From NCBI RefSeq assembly GCF_029537235.1, contig NZ_CP120638.1:558001-622000 (forward strand): 64,000 nucleotides of DNA, written 5' to 3'. The translations under genes and the position numbers were made by a program. Below the pieces are notes generated by a model. It was not told where the DNA came from. It saw nothing but the letters and a program-made list of their open reading frames with translations, and ran no database searches. Positions within the stretch are counted from its first letter, which is position 1. Each line of letters starts with the position of its first letter. Source of the DNA: Rhizobium sp. 32-5/1 (lineage in GTDB: Bacteria > Pseudomonadota > Alphaproteobacteria > Rhizobiales > Rhizobiaceae). Shown here in pieces: positions 33,518-44,583 of this stretch.

Positions 33518-34008
33518 TTACCGGTAGGGCGAGTCGATGCCGATGTTGCGGGCGATTTCGCGCTCCCAACGATCGCCATTCGCCAGCAGCCGGTCCTTGT
33601 CGTAATACAGTTCTTCGCGCGTCTCGGTCGCGAATTCGAAGTTCGGGCCTTCGACGATCGCATCGACCGGGCAGGCTTCCTGGCAGAAGCCGCAATAGAT
33701 GCACTTCACCATGTCGATATCGTAACGAACGGTCCGGCGCGTTCCATCATTGCGGCGCGGGCCGGCTTCGATGGTGATCGCCTGGGCGGGACAGATTGCC
33801 TCGCAGAGCTTGCAGGCGATGCAGCGCTCTTCGCCGTTCGGATAACGGCGCAGCGCATGTTCGCCACGGAAACGCGGGCTGACCGGCCCCTTTTCGAAGG
33901 GATAATTCAGCGTCGCCTTCGGCGCAAAAAGTAGCGCATCGACAGAAAGAACGCGCCAACGAATTCCTTGAGGAACAGCGAACCGACGGCTTGCGACAGA
34001 CTTGCCAT
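33518..34008 (-). CDS. nuoI: NADH-quinone oxidoreductase subunit I, one apparent frameshift
   Basis: Peripheral-arm ferredoxin-like subunit with two [4Fe-4S] clusters: [12 protein letters not shown] and [12 protein letters not shown]. About 163 residues. In the printed sequence the N-terminus [16 protein letters not shown] (ATG 34008, GGAGG site upstream) is in a different frame from the rest. One more base in the A5 run at 33926-33930 restores a [14 protein letters not shown] junction as expected for the family. An ATG directly before (34011) is an equally good start. Confidence 0.93.
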
Positions 34009-34072
34009 CATCGACCTCCAACCAAGCCGGCCTGGGAGAAGCCGGCAAAACCCTTGAATTGTTGAACCGCCA

Positions 34073-35116
34073 TCATGCCCATCCCGTCAGCTTCAGCGTG
34101 AAGGCGACAATGATGACCATGGCGAGCGAGAGCGGCAGGAAGACCTTCCAGCCGAGGCGCATCAGCTGGTCATAGCGGTAGCGCGGAACGAAGGCCTTGA
34201 CCATGGCGAACATGAAGAAGACGAAGGATGCCTTGAGCAGGAACCAGATGATCCCCGGAACCCAATTCAGGAACCAGACATCGACCGGCGGCAGCCAGCC
34301 ACCCATGAACAGGATGGTCGTCAGCGAGCACATCAGGACGATGGCGGCATACTCGCCGAGCATCAGCATCATGTAAGGTGCCGAGGAGTATTCGACCATG
34401 TAGCCGGCAACCAGTTCGGATTCCGCCTCAGGCAGATCGAAAGGAGGACGGTTGGTCTCCGCCAGCGCCGAGATGAAGAAGATGATGAACATCGGGAACA
34501 GCGAGATCCAGTGCCAGTCGAGGAACGAGGCCGGCAGACCGAGGCGTGTTCCCAGACCATCCTGCTGCGCATTGACGATATCGCTGAGGTTCAGCGAGCC
34601 GACGCAGAGAAGCACGGTGACGATGACAAAGCCGATCGAGACTTCGTAGGAAACCATCTGCGCCGCGGAGCGAAGCGCGCCGAGGAACGGATATTTCGAA
34701 TTCGACGCCCAGCCGGCCATGATGATGCCGTAGACTTCGAGCGACGATATCGCGAAAACGTAGAGGATGCCGACATTGATATTGGCGATCATCCAGCCAT
34801 CGTTCAGCGGAATGACGGCCCAGGTCGCCAGAGCCAGCGTCACCGAGACGAGCGGTGCCAAAAGGAAGATCGCCTTGTTGGCGCCGGCCGGAATGACCGG
34901 CTCCTTGAAGACGAACTTCAAGAGGTCGGCAAAGGACTGGAACAGGCCGAAGGGACCAACGACGTTGGGTCCGCGACGCAGCTGGACGGCTGCCCAGATC
35001 TTGCGGTCGGCAAGAAGGAAGAAGGCGATGAAAATCAGGAGCGCGACCAGAAGCAGAAGCGACTGGCCGATCATGATGGCCGCTGGCCAGACATAGGTCG
35101 AAATGAAGGCGTCCAT
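34073..35116 (-). CDS. nuoH: NADH-quinone oxidoreductase subunit H
   Basis: Membrane subunit of complex I next to the quinone site, 347 residues, eight or nine helices. Conserved signatures [20 protein letters not shown] and [20 protein letters not shown] are intact. Lies 20 bases after nuoG. Confidence 0.96.
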   Translation of the reverse strand: MDAFISTYVWPAAIMIGQSLLLLVALLIFIAFFLLADRKIWAAVQLRRGPNVVGPFGLFQSFADLLKFVFKEPVIPAGANKAIFLLAPLVSVTLALATWAVIPLNDGWMIANINVGILYVFAISSLEVYGIIMAGWASNSKYPFLGALRSAAQMVSYEVSIGFVIVTVLLCVGSLNLSDIVNAQQDGLGTRLGLPASFLDWHWISLFPMFIIFFISALAETNRPPFDLPEAESELVAGYMVEYSSAPYMMLMLGEYAAIVLMCSLTTILFMGGWLPPVDVWFLNWVPGIIWFLLKASFVFFMFAMVKAFVPRYRYDQLMRLGWKVFLPLSLAMVIIVAFTLKLTGWA

Positions 35117-35136
35117 TTTGTCTTATTCCCCCGCGC

Positions 35137-37219
35137 TCATTCCGCCGCAGCTTTGAAATTGTTGCGTGCCAAAGCCGAGCATTCGGCCATGACGGCAGAG
35201 GCGCGTGCTATCGGGTTCGTCAAATAGAAGTCTTTGACCGGAGACGCAAACGCCGATTTCGTCATCTCACCGGCTTTTTGTGCAAGTGCGGCAATTTCAC
35301 CGCTTTCGCCGGCCAGAATACCGTCGATGTCAGCGAAATGCGGATAGGCGGCGTGCAGTTTCCGGCGCAATTCGGCAAGCGAGATCAAACGGCAGCTTCT
35401 TGCCGAGCACATCGGATAGCGCCCGCAGGATCGCCCAGTCTTCGCGGGCATCGCCCGGCGCGAAGCCGGCGCGGTTGCCCATCTGGACGCGGCCTTCGGT
35501 GTTGACCCAGGTACCGGACTTCTCGGTATAGGTCGCGCCCGGCAGGATGACGTCGGCGCCATGCGCACCTTCGTCGCCATGCGAACCGATATAGACCGTG
35601 AAGCCGGCTGTCTTGCCCGAGAAATCCATCTCGTCGGCGCCGAGCAGGAACAGCACATCCGTAGCCGTCAGCATTTCAGCCGCCGTCTTGCCGCCCTCGC
35701 CCGGCACGAAGTCGAGATCAAGACCACCGACGCGGCTCGCCGCCGTATGCAGAACGGCAAAACCGTTCCAGCCTTCCGTCACCGCGCCGACAGCGCCCGC
35801 AAGCTTGGCAGCCGCTGCAAGAACAGCCACGCCGTTGCCGCCGGAGATCGCGCCCTGGCCGATGATGATCATCGGACGTTTCGCATTCGAAAGGACTTCA
35901 AAGAACTTGCCCTTGCCTGCGACCAGTTCGCCAAGCGAGATCGGTACCGGCGCCGAGATAGTCGTAGTCGTAGCGAAGCTCGCCCGGTTCGCCGATGACG
36001 CCGATCGGGAAATTGCCCATGCGGAACCGCTTGCGGATGCGGGCATTCAGCACCGAGGCTTCATAGCGCGGGTTGGAGCCGATGATCAGCAGCGCGTCAG
36101 CGCTTTCGATTCCTGGATCGTCGGGTTGAAGAGATAGCTGGAGCGGCCGAGCGACGGATCGAGTGCTGTCCCGTCCTGGCGGCAATCGAGGTTCTTGGAG
36201 CCGAGCGAGGCGATCAGTTCCTTCAGCGCGTACATCTCCTCGACGGAAGCGAGATCGCCGGCGATCGCGCCGACCCTGTCGGCAGAGGTCTTGGCCACCG
36301 CAGCCTTGATCGCGGCGAACGCCTCGTTCCAGGTTGCCGCCTGCAGGCGTCCGTCCTTCTTCACATAGGGGCGGTCAAGACGCTGGGTCTTCAAGCCGTC
36401 CCAGATGAAACGGGTCTTGTCGGAAATCCACTCCTCGTTGATGTCCTCGTTGACGCGCGGCATGACGCGCATCACTTCGCGGCCGCGGGTATCGACGCGG
36501 ATGGCTGAGCCCAGCGCGTCCATGACGTCGATCGATTCGGTCTTGCCGAGTTCCCACGGGCGGGCGTTGAAGGCGTAGGGCTTGGAGGTCAACGCACCGA
36601 CAGGGCAGAGATCGACGACATTGCCCTGAAGCTCCGATGTCATCGCCTGTTCGAGATAGGTGGTGATTTCGGCATCCTCGCCGCGGCCGATCAGGCCGAG
36701 TTCGGCAATGCCGGCGACTTCGGTGGTGAAGCGGACGCAGCGCGTGCAGTGGATGCAGCGGTTCATCACGGTCTTCACCAGCGGGCCGATATACTTGTCT
36801 TCGACGGCGCGCTTATTCTCATTGTAGCGGGTCGAATCGACCCCGAACGCCATGGCCTGGTCCTGCAGGTCGCATTCGCCACCCTGGTCGCAGATCGGGC
36901 AATCGAGCGGATGGTTGATCAGAAGGAATTCCATGACGCCTTCGCGGGCCTTCTTGACCATCGGCGTGGTCGTGAAGACTTCCGGCGCTTCGCCGTTCGG
37001 GCCCGGGCGCAGGTCGCGCACGCCCATGGCGCAGGAGGCTGCCGGTTTCGGCGGCCCGCCCTTCACCTCGATCAGACACATGCGACAATTGCCGGCGACC
37101 GACAGCCGCTCATGGAAACAGAAGCGCGGAACCTCGGCGCCGGCTTCTTCGCATGCCTGCAGCAGCGTGAAGTGATCCGGGACCTCGATCTCTTTTCCGT
37201 CGACTTTCAGCTTTGCCAT
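35137..37219 (-). CDS. nuoG: NADH-quinone oxidoreductase subunit G, three apparent indels
   Basis: Largest peripheral subunit of complex I, about 693 residues when repaired. N-terminal [2Fe-2S] domain ([20 protein letters not shown]), the His/Cys cluster N5 region ([18 protein letters not shown]), two [4Fe-4S] clusters ([10 protein letters not shown]) and a molybdopterin-type C-terminal half. Frame breaks: 36112-36113 (one base missing, NPTIQ|GIESAD), 35939 (one base extra, GAGTD|SLGEL) and 35383 (one base extra, LPFD|SLAEL). All three sit at GATTC/GAATC sequences. Repair gives a normal full-length protein, so error is likelier than decay. Confidence 0.92.
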
Positions 37220-37328
37220 CTTCGCACTCAATCCTGTCCTAGGTTCGCCGCTCCGAAGGGGCGAACCGAAATTATAAGGCAAACCAACCTCTACGCACCG
37301 CAGCCAGCCTGCCGCGGTCAATCCATTC

Positions 37329-37919
37329 TCAGCCCTTCAAAAGGGCCTTGGCCTGTTCGACCCAGCCGTCACGCGCGATCCGACCGGCAAAACCAAGCTG
37401 GTCGTCGACGCGCTTCACGTCCTTTTCCGTCCAACGGGCGATCTCGGCGAACTGCCGTATGCCCATGCCGTTCAACACCTGTTCAAGCTTCGGTCCGATG
37501 CCCGAAATCCGCTTCAGATCGTCCGCCTGCGCCTCGACGATCCGGGCGGCACGCGGCCGCTTCTGTTCCTTTGCCTTGGCGACGGGTCGAGCCACCGGTT
37601 CGGCTGCGATCGGAACATCCGCCGGATGCTGAGACGTTGCCGCCGTCTGAGGCTCTTGCCCTGCCTGCGTCGCCGCCTTTTGCGCCGCCTCGACAAAACC
37701 CTGCATGGCCCCGAACATGAACCCGGCCATCTGGCTCGTCACGCCCAGACCGATCGCCGTTGCTGCAGCCACGGCTGCCGTCGGATGGGCCATTAGCGGG
37801 TACAAACCCGGTGCCCATCCCGGCAAGCCGGCATGGTGCTCACCAGCGGCCGAGGCGAGCGGAGCATCGGCAGATTTTGCCGTCTCCGTTTCATCCCTCT
37901 GGCGGACCGGCTTTTTCAT
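37329..37919 (-). CDS. Helix-hairpin-helix protein inside the nuo operon
   Basis: 196 residues from ATG 37919 ([10 protein letters not shown]). A hydrophobic Ala/Gly-rich middle could be one or two membrane helices ([20 protein letters not shown] and GFMFGAM). The C-terminal 60 residues ([20 protein letters not shown] onward) form a helix-hairpin-helix-like domain closely resembling the C-terminus of NuoE in this window. Placed between nuoF and nuoG, so a complex I accessory or assembly role is plausible but not shown. A hairpin at 37242-37267 lies in the gap to nuoG. Confidence 0.75.
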   Translation of the reverse strand: MKKPVRQRDETETAKSADAPLASAAGEHHAGLPGWAPGLYPLMAHPTAAVAAATAIGLGVTSQMAGFMFGAMQGFVEAAQKAATQAGQEPQTAATSQHPADVPIAAEPVARPVAKAKEQKRPRAARIVEAQADDLKRISGIGPKLEQVLNGMGIRQFAEIARWTEKDVKRVDDQLGFAGRIARDGWVEQAKALLKG

Positions 37920-37924
37920 TGTTC

Positions 37925-39229
37925 CTACTCCGCCGCTTCCATAACCGCGCCATGCGAGGAAGAATTGCGCGTATATTCGTCGATGCGCGCCTCCATCTCC
38001 GGACGGAAATTGCGGATCAGCGCCTGGATCGGCCATGCAGCCGCGTCGCCGAGCGCGCAGATCGTATGACCTTCAATCTGCTTGGTGACGTCGAACAGCA
38101 TATCGATTTCGCGCTTCTGCGCGTTGCCCTTCACCATGCGTTCCATGACGCGCATCATCCAGCCGGTGCCTTCGCGGCATGGCGTGCACTGGCCGCAGCT
38201 CTCGTGCTTGTAGAAAGCAGAGAGGCGCCAGATCGCCTTGATGATGTCGGTCGACTTGTCCATGACGATCACGGCGGCCGTGCCGAAAGACGACTTCACG
38301 TCGCGCATGCCGTCGAAATCCATCGGCGCGTCGAGGATATTCTCGCCTTTGACGACCGGGCAGGACGAGCCGCCGGGAATGACCGCCAGAAGGTTGTCCC
38401 AGCCGCCTCTGATGCCGCCACAATGTTTCTCGATCAGCTCACGGAAGGGAATGCCCATGGCTTCCTCGACCGTGCACGGCCGGTTGACGTGGCCGGAGAC
38501 CATGAACAGCTTGGTGCCGACATTGTTGGGTCGACCGATCGACGAGAACCAGCCGGCGCCGCGGCGCAGGATGGTAGGCGCCACCGCGATCGATTCGACG
38601 TTGTTGACGGTCGTCGGGCAACCATAGAGGCCCATATTGGCCGGGAATGGTGGCTTAAGGCGCGGCTGGCCCTTCTTGCCTTCGAGGCTTTCCAGAAGTG
38701 CCGTCTCTTCGCCGCAGATATAGGCGCCGGCGCCGTGGTGGACGTAGATGTCCATATCCCAGCCGCATTTGTTGTTCACGCCGAGAAGGCCGGCGTCATA
38801 ACATTCGTCGATCGCCGCCTGCAGCGCTTCACGCTCGCGCATATATTCGCCGCGCACATAGATGTAGGCAACATGCGCACCCATTGCGAAACTCGCAATC
38901 ACGCAGCCTTCGATCAGCGTGTGTGGATCGTGGCGCATGATGTCGCGGTCCTTGCACGTGCCCGGCTCGGACTCATCGGCATTGACCACCAGATAATGCG
39001 GACGGCCGTCGCTTTCCTTCGGCATGAAGGACCATTTGAGGCCCGTCGGGAAGCCGGCGCCACCGCGACCGCGCAGGCCCGACGCCTTCATCTCGTTTAT
39101 AATCCAGTCGCGACCCTTTTCGAGGATCTGCTTGGTGCCATCCCAATGGCCACGGCTCATCACACCCTTCAGCGACTTGTCATGAAGGCCGTAGATGTTA
39201 TTGAAAATGCGATCTTTATCGTCAAGCAT
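37925..39229 (-). CDS. nuoF: NADH-quinone oxidoreductase subunit F
   Basis: NADH-oxidising subunit of complex I, 434 residues. FMN/NADH site [16 protein letters not shown], then [14 protein letters not shown], and the [4Fe-4S] N3 ligands in [15 protein letters not shown] plus a later Cys in [12 protein letters not shown]. Intact frame. Confidence 0.96.
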   Translation of the reverse strand: MLDDKDRIFNNIYGLHDKSLKGVMSRGHWDGTKQILEKGRDWIINEMKASGLRGRGGAGFPTGLKWSFMPKESDGRPHYLVVNADESEPGTCKDRDIMRHDPHTLIEGCVIASFAMGAHVAYIYVRGEYMREREALQAAIDECYDAGLLGVNNKCGWDMDIYVHHGAGAYICGEETALLESLEGKKGQPRLKPPFPANMGLYGCPTTVNNVESIAVAPTILRRGAGWFSSIGRPNNVGTKLFMVSGHVNRPCTVEEAMGIPFRELIEKHCGGIRGGWDNLLAVIPGGSSCPVVKGENILDAPMDFDGMRDVKSSFGTAAVIVMDKSTDIIKAIWRLSAFYKHESCGQCTPCREGTGWMMRVMERMVKGNAQKREIDMLFDVTKQIEGHTICALGDAAAWPIQALIRNFRPEMEARIDEYTRNSSSHGAVMEAAE

Positions 39230-39232
39230 GTT

Positions 39233-39466
39233 CTATTCCGCCGGTTCTTCAATTATGTCGAGGCGCTTCTCGATGCGAGTAAGCCGCCGGTCCATGTAAC
39301 CAATAGATTGGTAGATGTTCGAGATGTCGATATGCACCGCGTTGATCTGCGCCGACATTGACGTCAGCCTGTTGTCCATTTCACCGAGTTTGTGCTCAAT
39401 GTTGGACAGTCGGCTCTGCATCGCCTTCAGAACTTCGTAGATTAGCTCGTTGGTTACCTCGGCCAT
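39233..39466 (-). CDS. Small coiled-coil protein between nuoE and nuoF
   Basis: 77 residues from ATG 39466 (MAEVTNELIYEVLKAMQSRL). Nearly the whole chain is a heptad-like amphipathic helix with repeated hydrophobic positions (LSNIEHKLGEMDNRL, IGYMDRRLTRIEKRLDII), so it probably forms a coiled coil. Only 3 and 10 bases separate it from nuoF and nuoE, so it is made with them. Not a complex I subunit I recognise. Confidence 0.65.
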   Translation of the reverse strand: MAEVTNELIYEVLKAMQSRLSNIEHKLGEMDNRLTSMSAQINAVHIDISNIYQSIGYMDRRLTRIEKRLDIIEEPAE

Positions 39467-39476
39467 ACCCCTGATC

Positions 39477-40616
39477 CTATCGCGGCTTCTTGCCGAAAAC
39501 CCGGATGTATTCGGCTTCGCCACCCTTGGCCAGCGCCTCTGCCTGTTTGACCCAGTCGTCGCGGTCGATCCGGCCCTTGAAATTCAGATAGCCGTCGACC
39601 CAGTCACGCTCGTCCTTCGTCCACCCTGCGACCTGCGCAAAGGTGAAGATGCCGAGTTCATGCAGGATGCCCTCGATCTTCGGTCCGACGCCGGAAATCA
39701 GCTTGAGGTCGTCCACCGTGGCAGGCTTTTCGATACCGGCCGGGCGACGTTCGTCCTCAAGCGACGGTTTGGCCGCTGCGGCAGCATTGGCTGGCGCCTT
39801 TTCGACGATACCGGTGTCCTTGTTATCGCCTTCCACCTTGGCGTTGGCTGCAGAGGCTGCCTTTGCCGTGGCCGGCGTCTTCAATGACGGATCGGTTTCG
39901 GCGGCATCCGTCTTCACGCGACCGGCATTGGCCGGCGGCACGGAGACCGTGTCGGCTTCTACCGCTACCGGCTCGGCGTCCGTCACCTGGTTGCGCTGGC
40001 GCACGTAAGGAGACGACAGCGTCGTTACGCCGCCAACCGGCGCCGAGAAGATGCGATCGATCTGCGGGCCAGGCTTGATATCGGCCCCCTTGCCTGCATC
40101 GTAACGGTCGATGATATAGTCCAGCTGCGGAACCGTCAGGTCCTCATAGCTGTCCTTGAAAATCATTACCATCGGCGCGTTGACGCAGGCGCCCTGACAC
40201 TCAACCTCTTCCCAGGACAGCGTGCCGCTCTCGTTGGGGGTCAGCGGTTCGGGATGAATGCGCTTCTTGCACAGCTTGATCAGCTCTTCCGAACCGCGCA
40301 GCATGCAGGGCGTCGTGCCGCAGACCTGGACGTGGGCGCGGGTTCCGACCGGCTTCAGCTGGAACTGGGTGTAGAAGGTCGCCACTTCAAGCACGCGAAT
40401 ATAGGCCATGCCGAGCATGTCGGCGACGCCCTCGATCGCTGCCTTGGTGACCCAGCCGTCCTGCTCCTGCGCCCGCATCAAAAGCGGAATCACGGCGGAT
40501 TGCTGACGGCCTTCCGGATATTTCTTGATCGTGGCCTCAGCCCACGCCACATTTTCGCCCTTGAAGGCAAAGCTCTGCGGCTGGACATTTTCCTCGGCTA
40601 GTCGACGAACGGACAT
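39477..40616 (-). CDS. nuoE: NADH-quinone oxidoreductase subunit E with long C-terminal extension
   Basis: Thioredoxin-like [2Fe-2S] subunit of complex I. The conserved part is about residues 1-210, with cluster ligands in CGTTPCMLRG and ECQGAC. At 379 residues it is roughly twice the E. coli length. The extension is a low-complexity Ala/Pro/Lys linker followed by a helix-hairpin-helix-like domain (DDLKLISGVGPKIEGILHEL, about 315-375) shared with the gene at 37329. The extension's role is unknown. Confidence 0.93.
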   Translation of the reverse strand: MSVRRLAEENVQPQSFAFKGENVAWAEATIKKYPEGRQQSAVIPLLMRAQEQDGWVTKAAIEGVADMLGMAYIRVLEVATFYTQFQLKPVGTRAHVQVCGTTPCMLRGSEELIKLCKKRIHPEPLTPNESGTLSWEEVECQGACVNAPMVMIFKDSYEDLTVPQLDYIIDRYDAGKGADIKPGPQIDRIFSAPVGGVTTLSSPYVRQRNQVTDAEPVAVEADTVSVPPANAGRVKTDAAETDPSLKTPATAKAASAANAKVEGDNKDTGIVEKAPANAAAAAKPSLEDERRPAGIEKPATVDDLKLISGVGPKIEGILHELGIFTFAQVAGWTKDERDWVDGYLNFKGRIDRDDWVKQAEALAKGGEAEYIRVFGKKPR

Positions 40617-40631
40617 TCTTCCCGCACCTTA

Positions 40632-40898
40632 TCAGTTAATCGAACCGCACCGCGATTTCGTCAGCGTGACGAATTCACAGGCAAAGGCTGACTTGTCTTT
40701 CTGCAAAAATACAATGTAGCGCGCGCCATTCGGTACGGCCGCCTTGATTTCATAGCCCTGGGACAGGAGGCTGCCTATGCTGCCGCCTGAACCCGAAGTA
40801 GTCGTATCCTGCGATGCCGTCGCATCATCGTTTTCCTGCGCCAGTGCGGGGCAGGAAACAAGACACAGGCCGAGAAGTGCAGGAACCAGATGGCGCAT
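40632..40898 (-). CDS. Small secreted protein between nuoD and nuoE
   Basis: 88 residues. Signal peptide [21 protein letters not shown], cleavage after ALA, then a Thr/Ser/Gly linker and a compact end with two cysteines (FACEF and SRCGS) that may pair. The ATG shares one base with the nuoD stop (TGATG), showing translational coupling. Unknown function; a periplasmic product encoded inside a complex I operon. Confidence 0.7.
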   Translation of the reverse strand: MRHLVPALLGLCLVSCPALAQENDDATASQDTTTSGSGGSIGSLLSQGYEIKAAVPNGARYIVFLQKDKSAFACEFVTLTKSRCGSIN

Positions 40899-42088
40899 CA
40901 GCGATCGACCTCGCCGAAAACGATATCGAGCGAGCCGAGCACGGCGGACACGTCCGCAAGCTGGTGTCCGCGACAGATGTAATCCATGGCCTGGAGATGG
41001 GCATAACCCGGCGCCTTGATCTTGCAACGGTAGGGCTTGTTGGACCCGTCAGAGACGAGATAGACGCCGAATTCGCCCTTAGGCGCTTCGACAGCCGCGT
41101 AAACTTCACCCTCGGGCACATGGTAGCCTTCGGTGTATAGCTTGAAGTGATGGATCAAAGCTTCCATCGACCGCTTCATCTCACCGCGCTTCGGCGGAAC
41201 GATCTTGCCGTCCAGCGACGAGATAGGGCCGATCTTGGCATCGCCGAGCAACCGGTCGACGCACTGGCGCATGATCTTGGCCGATTCGCGCATCTCTATC
41301 ATACGGATCAGGTAACGGTCATAGCAGTCGCCGTTCTTGCCGATCGGGATGTCGAAATCCATGTCCGCGTAACATTCATAGGGCTGCGACTTGCGCAGGT
41401 CCCAGGCAGCACCTGATCCGCGAACCATGACGCCGGAAAAGCCCCAGGCCCAGGCGTCGTCCAGTGTCACCACGCCGATGTCGACATTGCGCTGCTTGAA
41501 GATGCGGTTTCCGGTCAGAAGCTCGTCGATATCGTCCACTGTCTTCAGGAACGGATCGATCCACTTGCCGATATCCTCGACCAATTCATGCGGCAGATCC
41601 TGATGCACGCCGCCCGGACGGATATAGGCCGAGTGCATGCGCGCGCCGCAGGCACGCTCGTAGAAAACCATCAGCTTTTCGCGCTCTTCGAAACCCCAGA
41701 GCGGCGGCGTCAGCGCACCGACGTCCATAGCCTGCGTCGTGACGTTCAGCAGATGCGACAGGATACGGCCGATTTCCGAATAAAGCACCCGGATCAGCTG
41801 GCCGCGGATCGGCACTTCGGTCTTCGTCAGCTTCTCGACTGCCATCGCGAAGGCATGCTCCTGGTTCATCGGCGCGACATAGTCGAGACGATCGAAGTAA
41901 GGGACAGCCTGCAGATAGGTCTTGGTCTCGATCAGCTTTTCCGTACCGCGATGCAGAAGACCGATATGCGGATCGACGCGCTCGACGATTTCGCCGTCAA
42001 GCTCCAGCACAAGACGCAAAACGCCATGCGCCGCCGGATGTTGCGGGCCGAAATTGATATTGAAATTCCGGACGTTGTGTTCGTTCAT
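40898..42088 (-). CDS. nuoD: NADH-quinone oxidoreductase subunit D
   Basis: 49-kDa-type subunit of complex I that forms the quinone pocket with NuoB. 396 residues, not fused to Nuo[26 protein letters not shown] and the C-terminal DIVFGEVDR are family hallmarks. Intact frame. Confidence 0.96.
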   Translation of the reverse strand: MNEHNVRNFNINFGPQHPAAHGVLRLVLELDGEIVERVDPHIGLLHRGTEKLIETKTYLQAVPYFDRLDYVAPMNQEHAFAMAVEKLTKTEVPIRGQLIRVLYSEIGRILSHLLNVTTQAMDVGALTPPLWGFEEREKLMVFYERACGARMHSAYIRPGGVHQDLPHELVEDIGKWIDPFLKTVDDIDELLTGNRIFKQRNVDIGVVTLDDAWAWGFSGVMVRGSGAAWDLRKSQPYECYADMDFDIPIGKNGDCYDRYLIRMIEMRESAKIMRQCVDRLLGDAKIGPISSLDGKIVPPKRGEMKRSMEALIHHFKLYTEGYHVPEGEVYAAVEAPKGEFGVYLVSDGSNKPYRCKIKAPGYAHLQAMDYICRGHQLADVSAVLGSLDIVFGEVDR

Positions 42089-42151
42089 ACCGCTTGCTCC
42101 AAGCCGGATAAATCCTGCTGCGAAGGCGATCAGGCCTTCATAATAACTGCG

Positions 42152-42757
42152 TTACTGCGCTTTTGCCTTTTCGTCGCCCGGCAGAACATAGTCCGTTCCT
42201 TCCCAGGGCGACGTGAAGTCGAAGTTGCGGAATTCCTGCTTCAGGGCCACCGGCTCGTAAACAACGCGCTTGGCTTCGTCGTCATAGCGAACCTCGACGA
42301 AACCCGTCGTCGGAAAATCCTTGCGCAGCGGATAGCCCTCGAAGCCATAATCCGTGAGGATCCGGCGCAGATCCGGGTGGCCTGTGAACAGGATACCATA
42401 CATGTCGTAGGCTTCGCGCTCGAACCAGTCGGCGCCGGGATAGACCGCGGTTGCCGACGGCACCGGCTGATCTTCGTTCGTCGCCACCTTGATGCGGATA
42501 CGCTGGTTCTGCTTCGGCGACATCAGGTGGTAAACCACATCGAAACGATCCGCGCGCTGCGGCCAATCAACACCGCAGATGTCGGTGAAGTTGATGAAAC
42601 CACACCGCTTGTCGTCGCGCAGGAAGGTCAGCAGCGGAATAATGCTCTCGACGGTCGAAGTCAGCGTCAGTTCGCCGAAGGTGATGACGGAATCCGTAAC
42701 CAGCGCACCGCGCGCCTCGGTGATGTAGGTAGCAAGCTCGTTCAGGGCTTCACTCAT
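42152..42757 (-). CDS. nuoC: NADH-quinone oxidoreductase subunit C
   Basis: 30-kDa subunit of complex I, 201 residues. The signature [20 protein letters not shown] and the [20 protein letters not shown] end are visible. Separate gene from nuoD. 18 bases after nuoB. Confidence 0.96.
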   Translation of the reverse strand: MSEALNELATYITEARGALVTDSVITFGELTLTSTVESIIPLLTFLRDDKRCGFINFTDICGVDWPQRADRFDVVYHLMSPKQNQRIRIKVATNEDQPVPSATAVYPGADWFEREAYDMYGILFTGHPDLRRILTDYGFEGYPLRKDFPTTGFVEVRYDDEAKRVVYEPVALKQEFRNFDFTSPWEGTDYVLPGDEKAKAQ

Positions 42758-42775
42758 TGATCCGGTCCCCTGCCC

Positions 42776-43351
42776 TTACCGTTCGATCGTGCCGGTGCGG
42801 CGGATTTTCTTCTGCAGCAGGAGCACCCCGTAAAGGAGCGCCTCTGCCGTGGGAGGACAGCCCGGCACATAGATATCCACCGGCACCACGCGGTCACAGC
42901 CGCGCACCACCGAATAGGAATAGTGATAGTAGCCACCGCCATTGGCACAGGAGCCCATCGAGATGACGTAACGCGGCTCTGGCATCTGGTCGTAGACCTT
43001 GCGCAGCGCCGGCGCCATCTTGTTGGTCAGCGTGCCCGCAACGATCATGACGTCCGACTGGCGCGGTGAGGCGCGCGGTGCAAAACCGAAGCGCTCGGCA
43101 TCATAACGCGGCATCGACATCTGCATCATCTCGACGGCGCAACAGGCCAGACCGAAGGTCATCCACATCAGCGAACCGGTGCGTGCCCAGTTGATGAGCT
43201 CGTCCGTCGAGGTGACGAGAAAGCCCTTGTCGGCAAGTTCATTGTTGATCTCGCCGAAGAAGGCGTCATTGCTGCCGATCGGCTTGCCGGTCGAGGGATC
43301 GATGATGCCCGTGGACGCCTGAGCGACGAGCGGTGTGGTTGCTACTCCCAT
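42776..43351 (-). CDS. nuoB: NADH-quinone oxidoreductase subunit B
   Basis: PSST-type subunit holding cluster N2, the last electron carrier before quinone. 191 residues. Ligands in [32 protein letters not shown] and [14 protein letters not shown]. The ATG at 43351 overlaps the end of nuoA by 10 bases; a slightly longer frame exists but would add residues foreign to the family. Confidence 0.95.
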   Translation of the reverse strand: MGVATTPLVAQASTGIIDPSTGKPIGSNDAFFGEINNELADKGFLVTSTDELINWARTGSLMWMTFGLACCAVEMMQMSMPRYDAERFGFAPRASPRQSDVMIVAGTLTNKMAPALRKVYDQMPEPRYVISMGSCANGGGYYHYSYSVVRGCDRVVPVDIYVPGCPPTAEALLYGVLLLQKKIRRTGTIER

Positions 43352-43707
43352 TCGAGCGCTCCCTTTTTCCATTCATAAATGAAGCCGATGGTCAGCACGC
43401 CGAGGAAGACCATCATCGACCAGAAACCGAGCCAGCCAATATCCTTGAAAGCCACAGCCCACGGAAACAGGAAGGCGACTTCCAGATCGAAGATGATGAA
43501 CAGGATCGACACGAGGTAGAATCGGATGTCGAATTTCATGCGTGCATCGTCGAAGGCGTTGAAGCCGCACTCATAGGCCGAGAGCTTCTCGGAATCGGGA
43601 GCCTTGAACGCAACCGCGAACGGCGCGACCAGCAGAGCGATGCCGATAACAAGGGCAATACCGATGAAAATCGCGATCGGGATATAGGAACCGAGAAGGT
43701 CTGTCAT
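43342..43707 (-). CDS. nuoA: NADH-quinone oxidoreductase subunit A
   Basis: Three-helix membrane subunit of complex I, 121 residues from ATG 43707 ([16 protein letters not shown]). The conserved [21 protein letters not shown] loop is intact. First gene of the nuo operon. Confidence 0.95.
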   Translation of the reverse strand: MTDLLGSYIPIAIFIGIALVIGIALLVAPFAVAFKAPDSEKLSAYECGFNAFDDARMKFDIRFYLVSILFIIFDLEVAFLFPWAVAFKDIGWLGFWSMMVFLGVLTIGFIYEWKKGALEWE

Positions 43708-44045
43708 TGTGTCCGTCCCTGCCCGCAAGGGGCGCCGAGAAGCGCCGAAACCAAAGCCATGCAAGCCGAAAAATATGTTGCAACGCCAAAGTGGTTAGCG
43801 CAGCCAGCGTCAGCGCGCAACCCTTGAAGCGGCTTTTCAACCCGTTCCTTCGCAGGAATGAAAAGCCCGCAAAAGCTAGCACCTCCAAGAGGTCGGTGCA
43901 AATAGCCTAAAACGATTGAAAACGCCCATTCCAGCAGGGCAGCAGCGCGTTAAACGGAAGACTCCCGAACAAAGGACATAAGGTCGCAACGCGACCGAAG
44001 CGCGCTTTTGACCATGTCTATCGAGAGGTTTTAGAAGAAGAAAAA
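43708..44045. other. Upstream region of the nuo operon
   Basis: No protein gene. It should hold the nuo promoter on the minus strand; I see no confident -35/-10 pair (TTGGAG-N17-CTTTTC near 43860-43890 is the best, and poor). A small palindrome ACCTC-CAA-GAGGT lies near 43880-43892. Pyrimidine-rich sequence on the minus strand just past tRNA-Asp probably ends that transcript. Confidence 0.4.
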
Positions 44046-44122
44046 TGGCGCGAGTGACGGGGCTCGAACCCGCGACCTCCGGCGTGACAGGCCGGCACTC
44101 TAACCAACTGAGCTACACCCGC
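44046..44122 (-). tRNA. tRNA-Asp (GTC)
   Basis: 77 nt cloverleaf on the minus strand beginning GCGGGTGTAGCTCAGTTGG. Acceptor arm GCGGGTG pairs with CACTCGC; the anticodon loop CTGTCAC gives anticodon GTC; T loop GGTTCGAGCC; discriminator G and encoded CCA. A run of T follows. Confidence 0.96.
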
Positions 44123-44583
44123 GCATTTTTCTAAAAGACCACCCTGCGGTGTCTTCCGTGTCGAACCAGCGTGTTGCGCCGTTCGATGAGCGGCTGATTA
44201 AGGGGTTCGATCCGGAGTGTCAAGCGCGTTGAAAACAAAATCATGACATTTCGAAAATTCTTTCCCACAAGCCCCGCAAATGCAGGCATCGGCCGCGAAA
44301 AGTTTTTTCGGGCGACAGGGCCTTATCCACAGATGCAGGCTGGGGCATCGAAATTTCAATGACTTGCGACGGGAATCAAAGAGGTCCATTCTCAATAGGG
44401 CCATCTTCCCGAGACGCCGGCAGGTCTGCGCAGCAATCGAAGAGAGGGTAGACTTACCGCCCGGCACCCCTTACCCGGCGACGCCAGGGCTTTGCGCTGT
44501 ACCATTCAAAAAAATCGAAAAATCTTCGCATCTGCCCTTGCGGTTTCATCCAGATACGCATAGATCACGGCCACCAACACGGC
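44123..44583. other. Intergenic region between two tRNA genes, no gene seen
   Basis: Neither strand shows a frame with coding character or a family match. It should contain the divergent promoters of tRNA-Asp and tRNA-Val; TTGCGG-N17-TAGATC near 44540-44570 is a candidate for the latter. Confidence 0.5.

Noticed and set aside
35137..37219. nuoG as a true pseudogene
   Set aside because: All subunits of complex I are otherwise present and each break is fixed by a single base at GANTC sites; sequencing error is the simpler reading.
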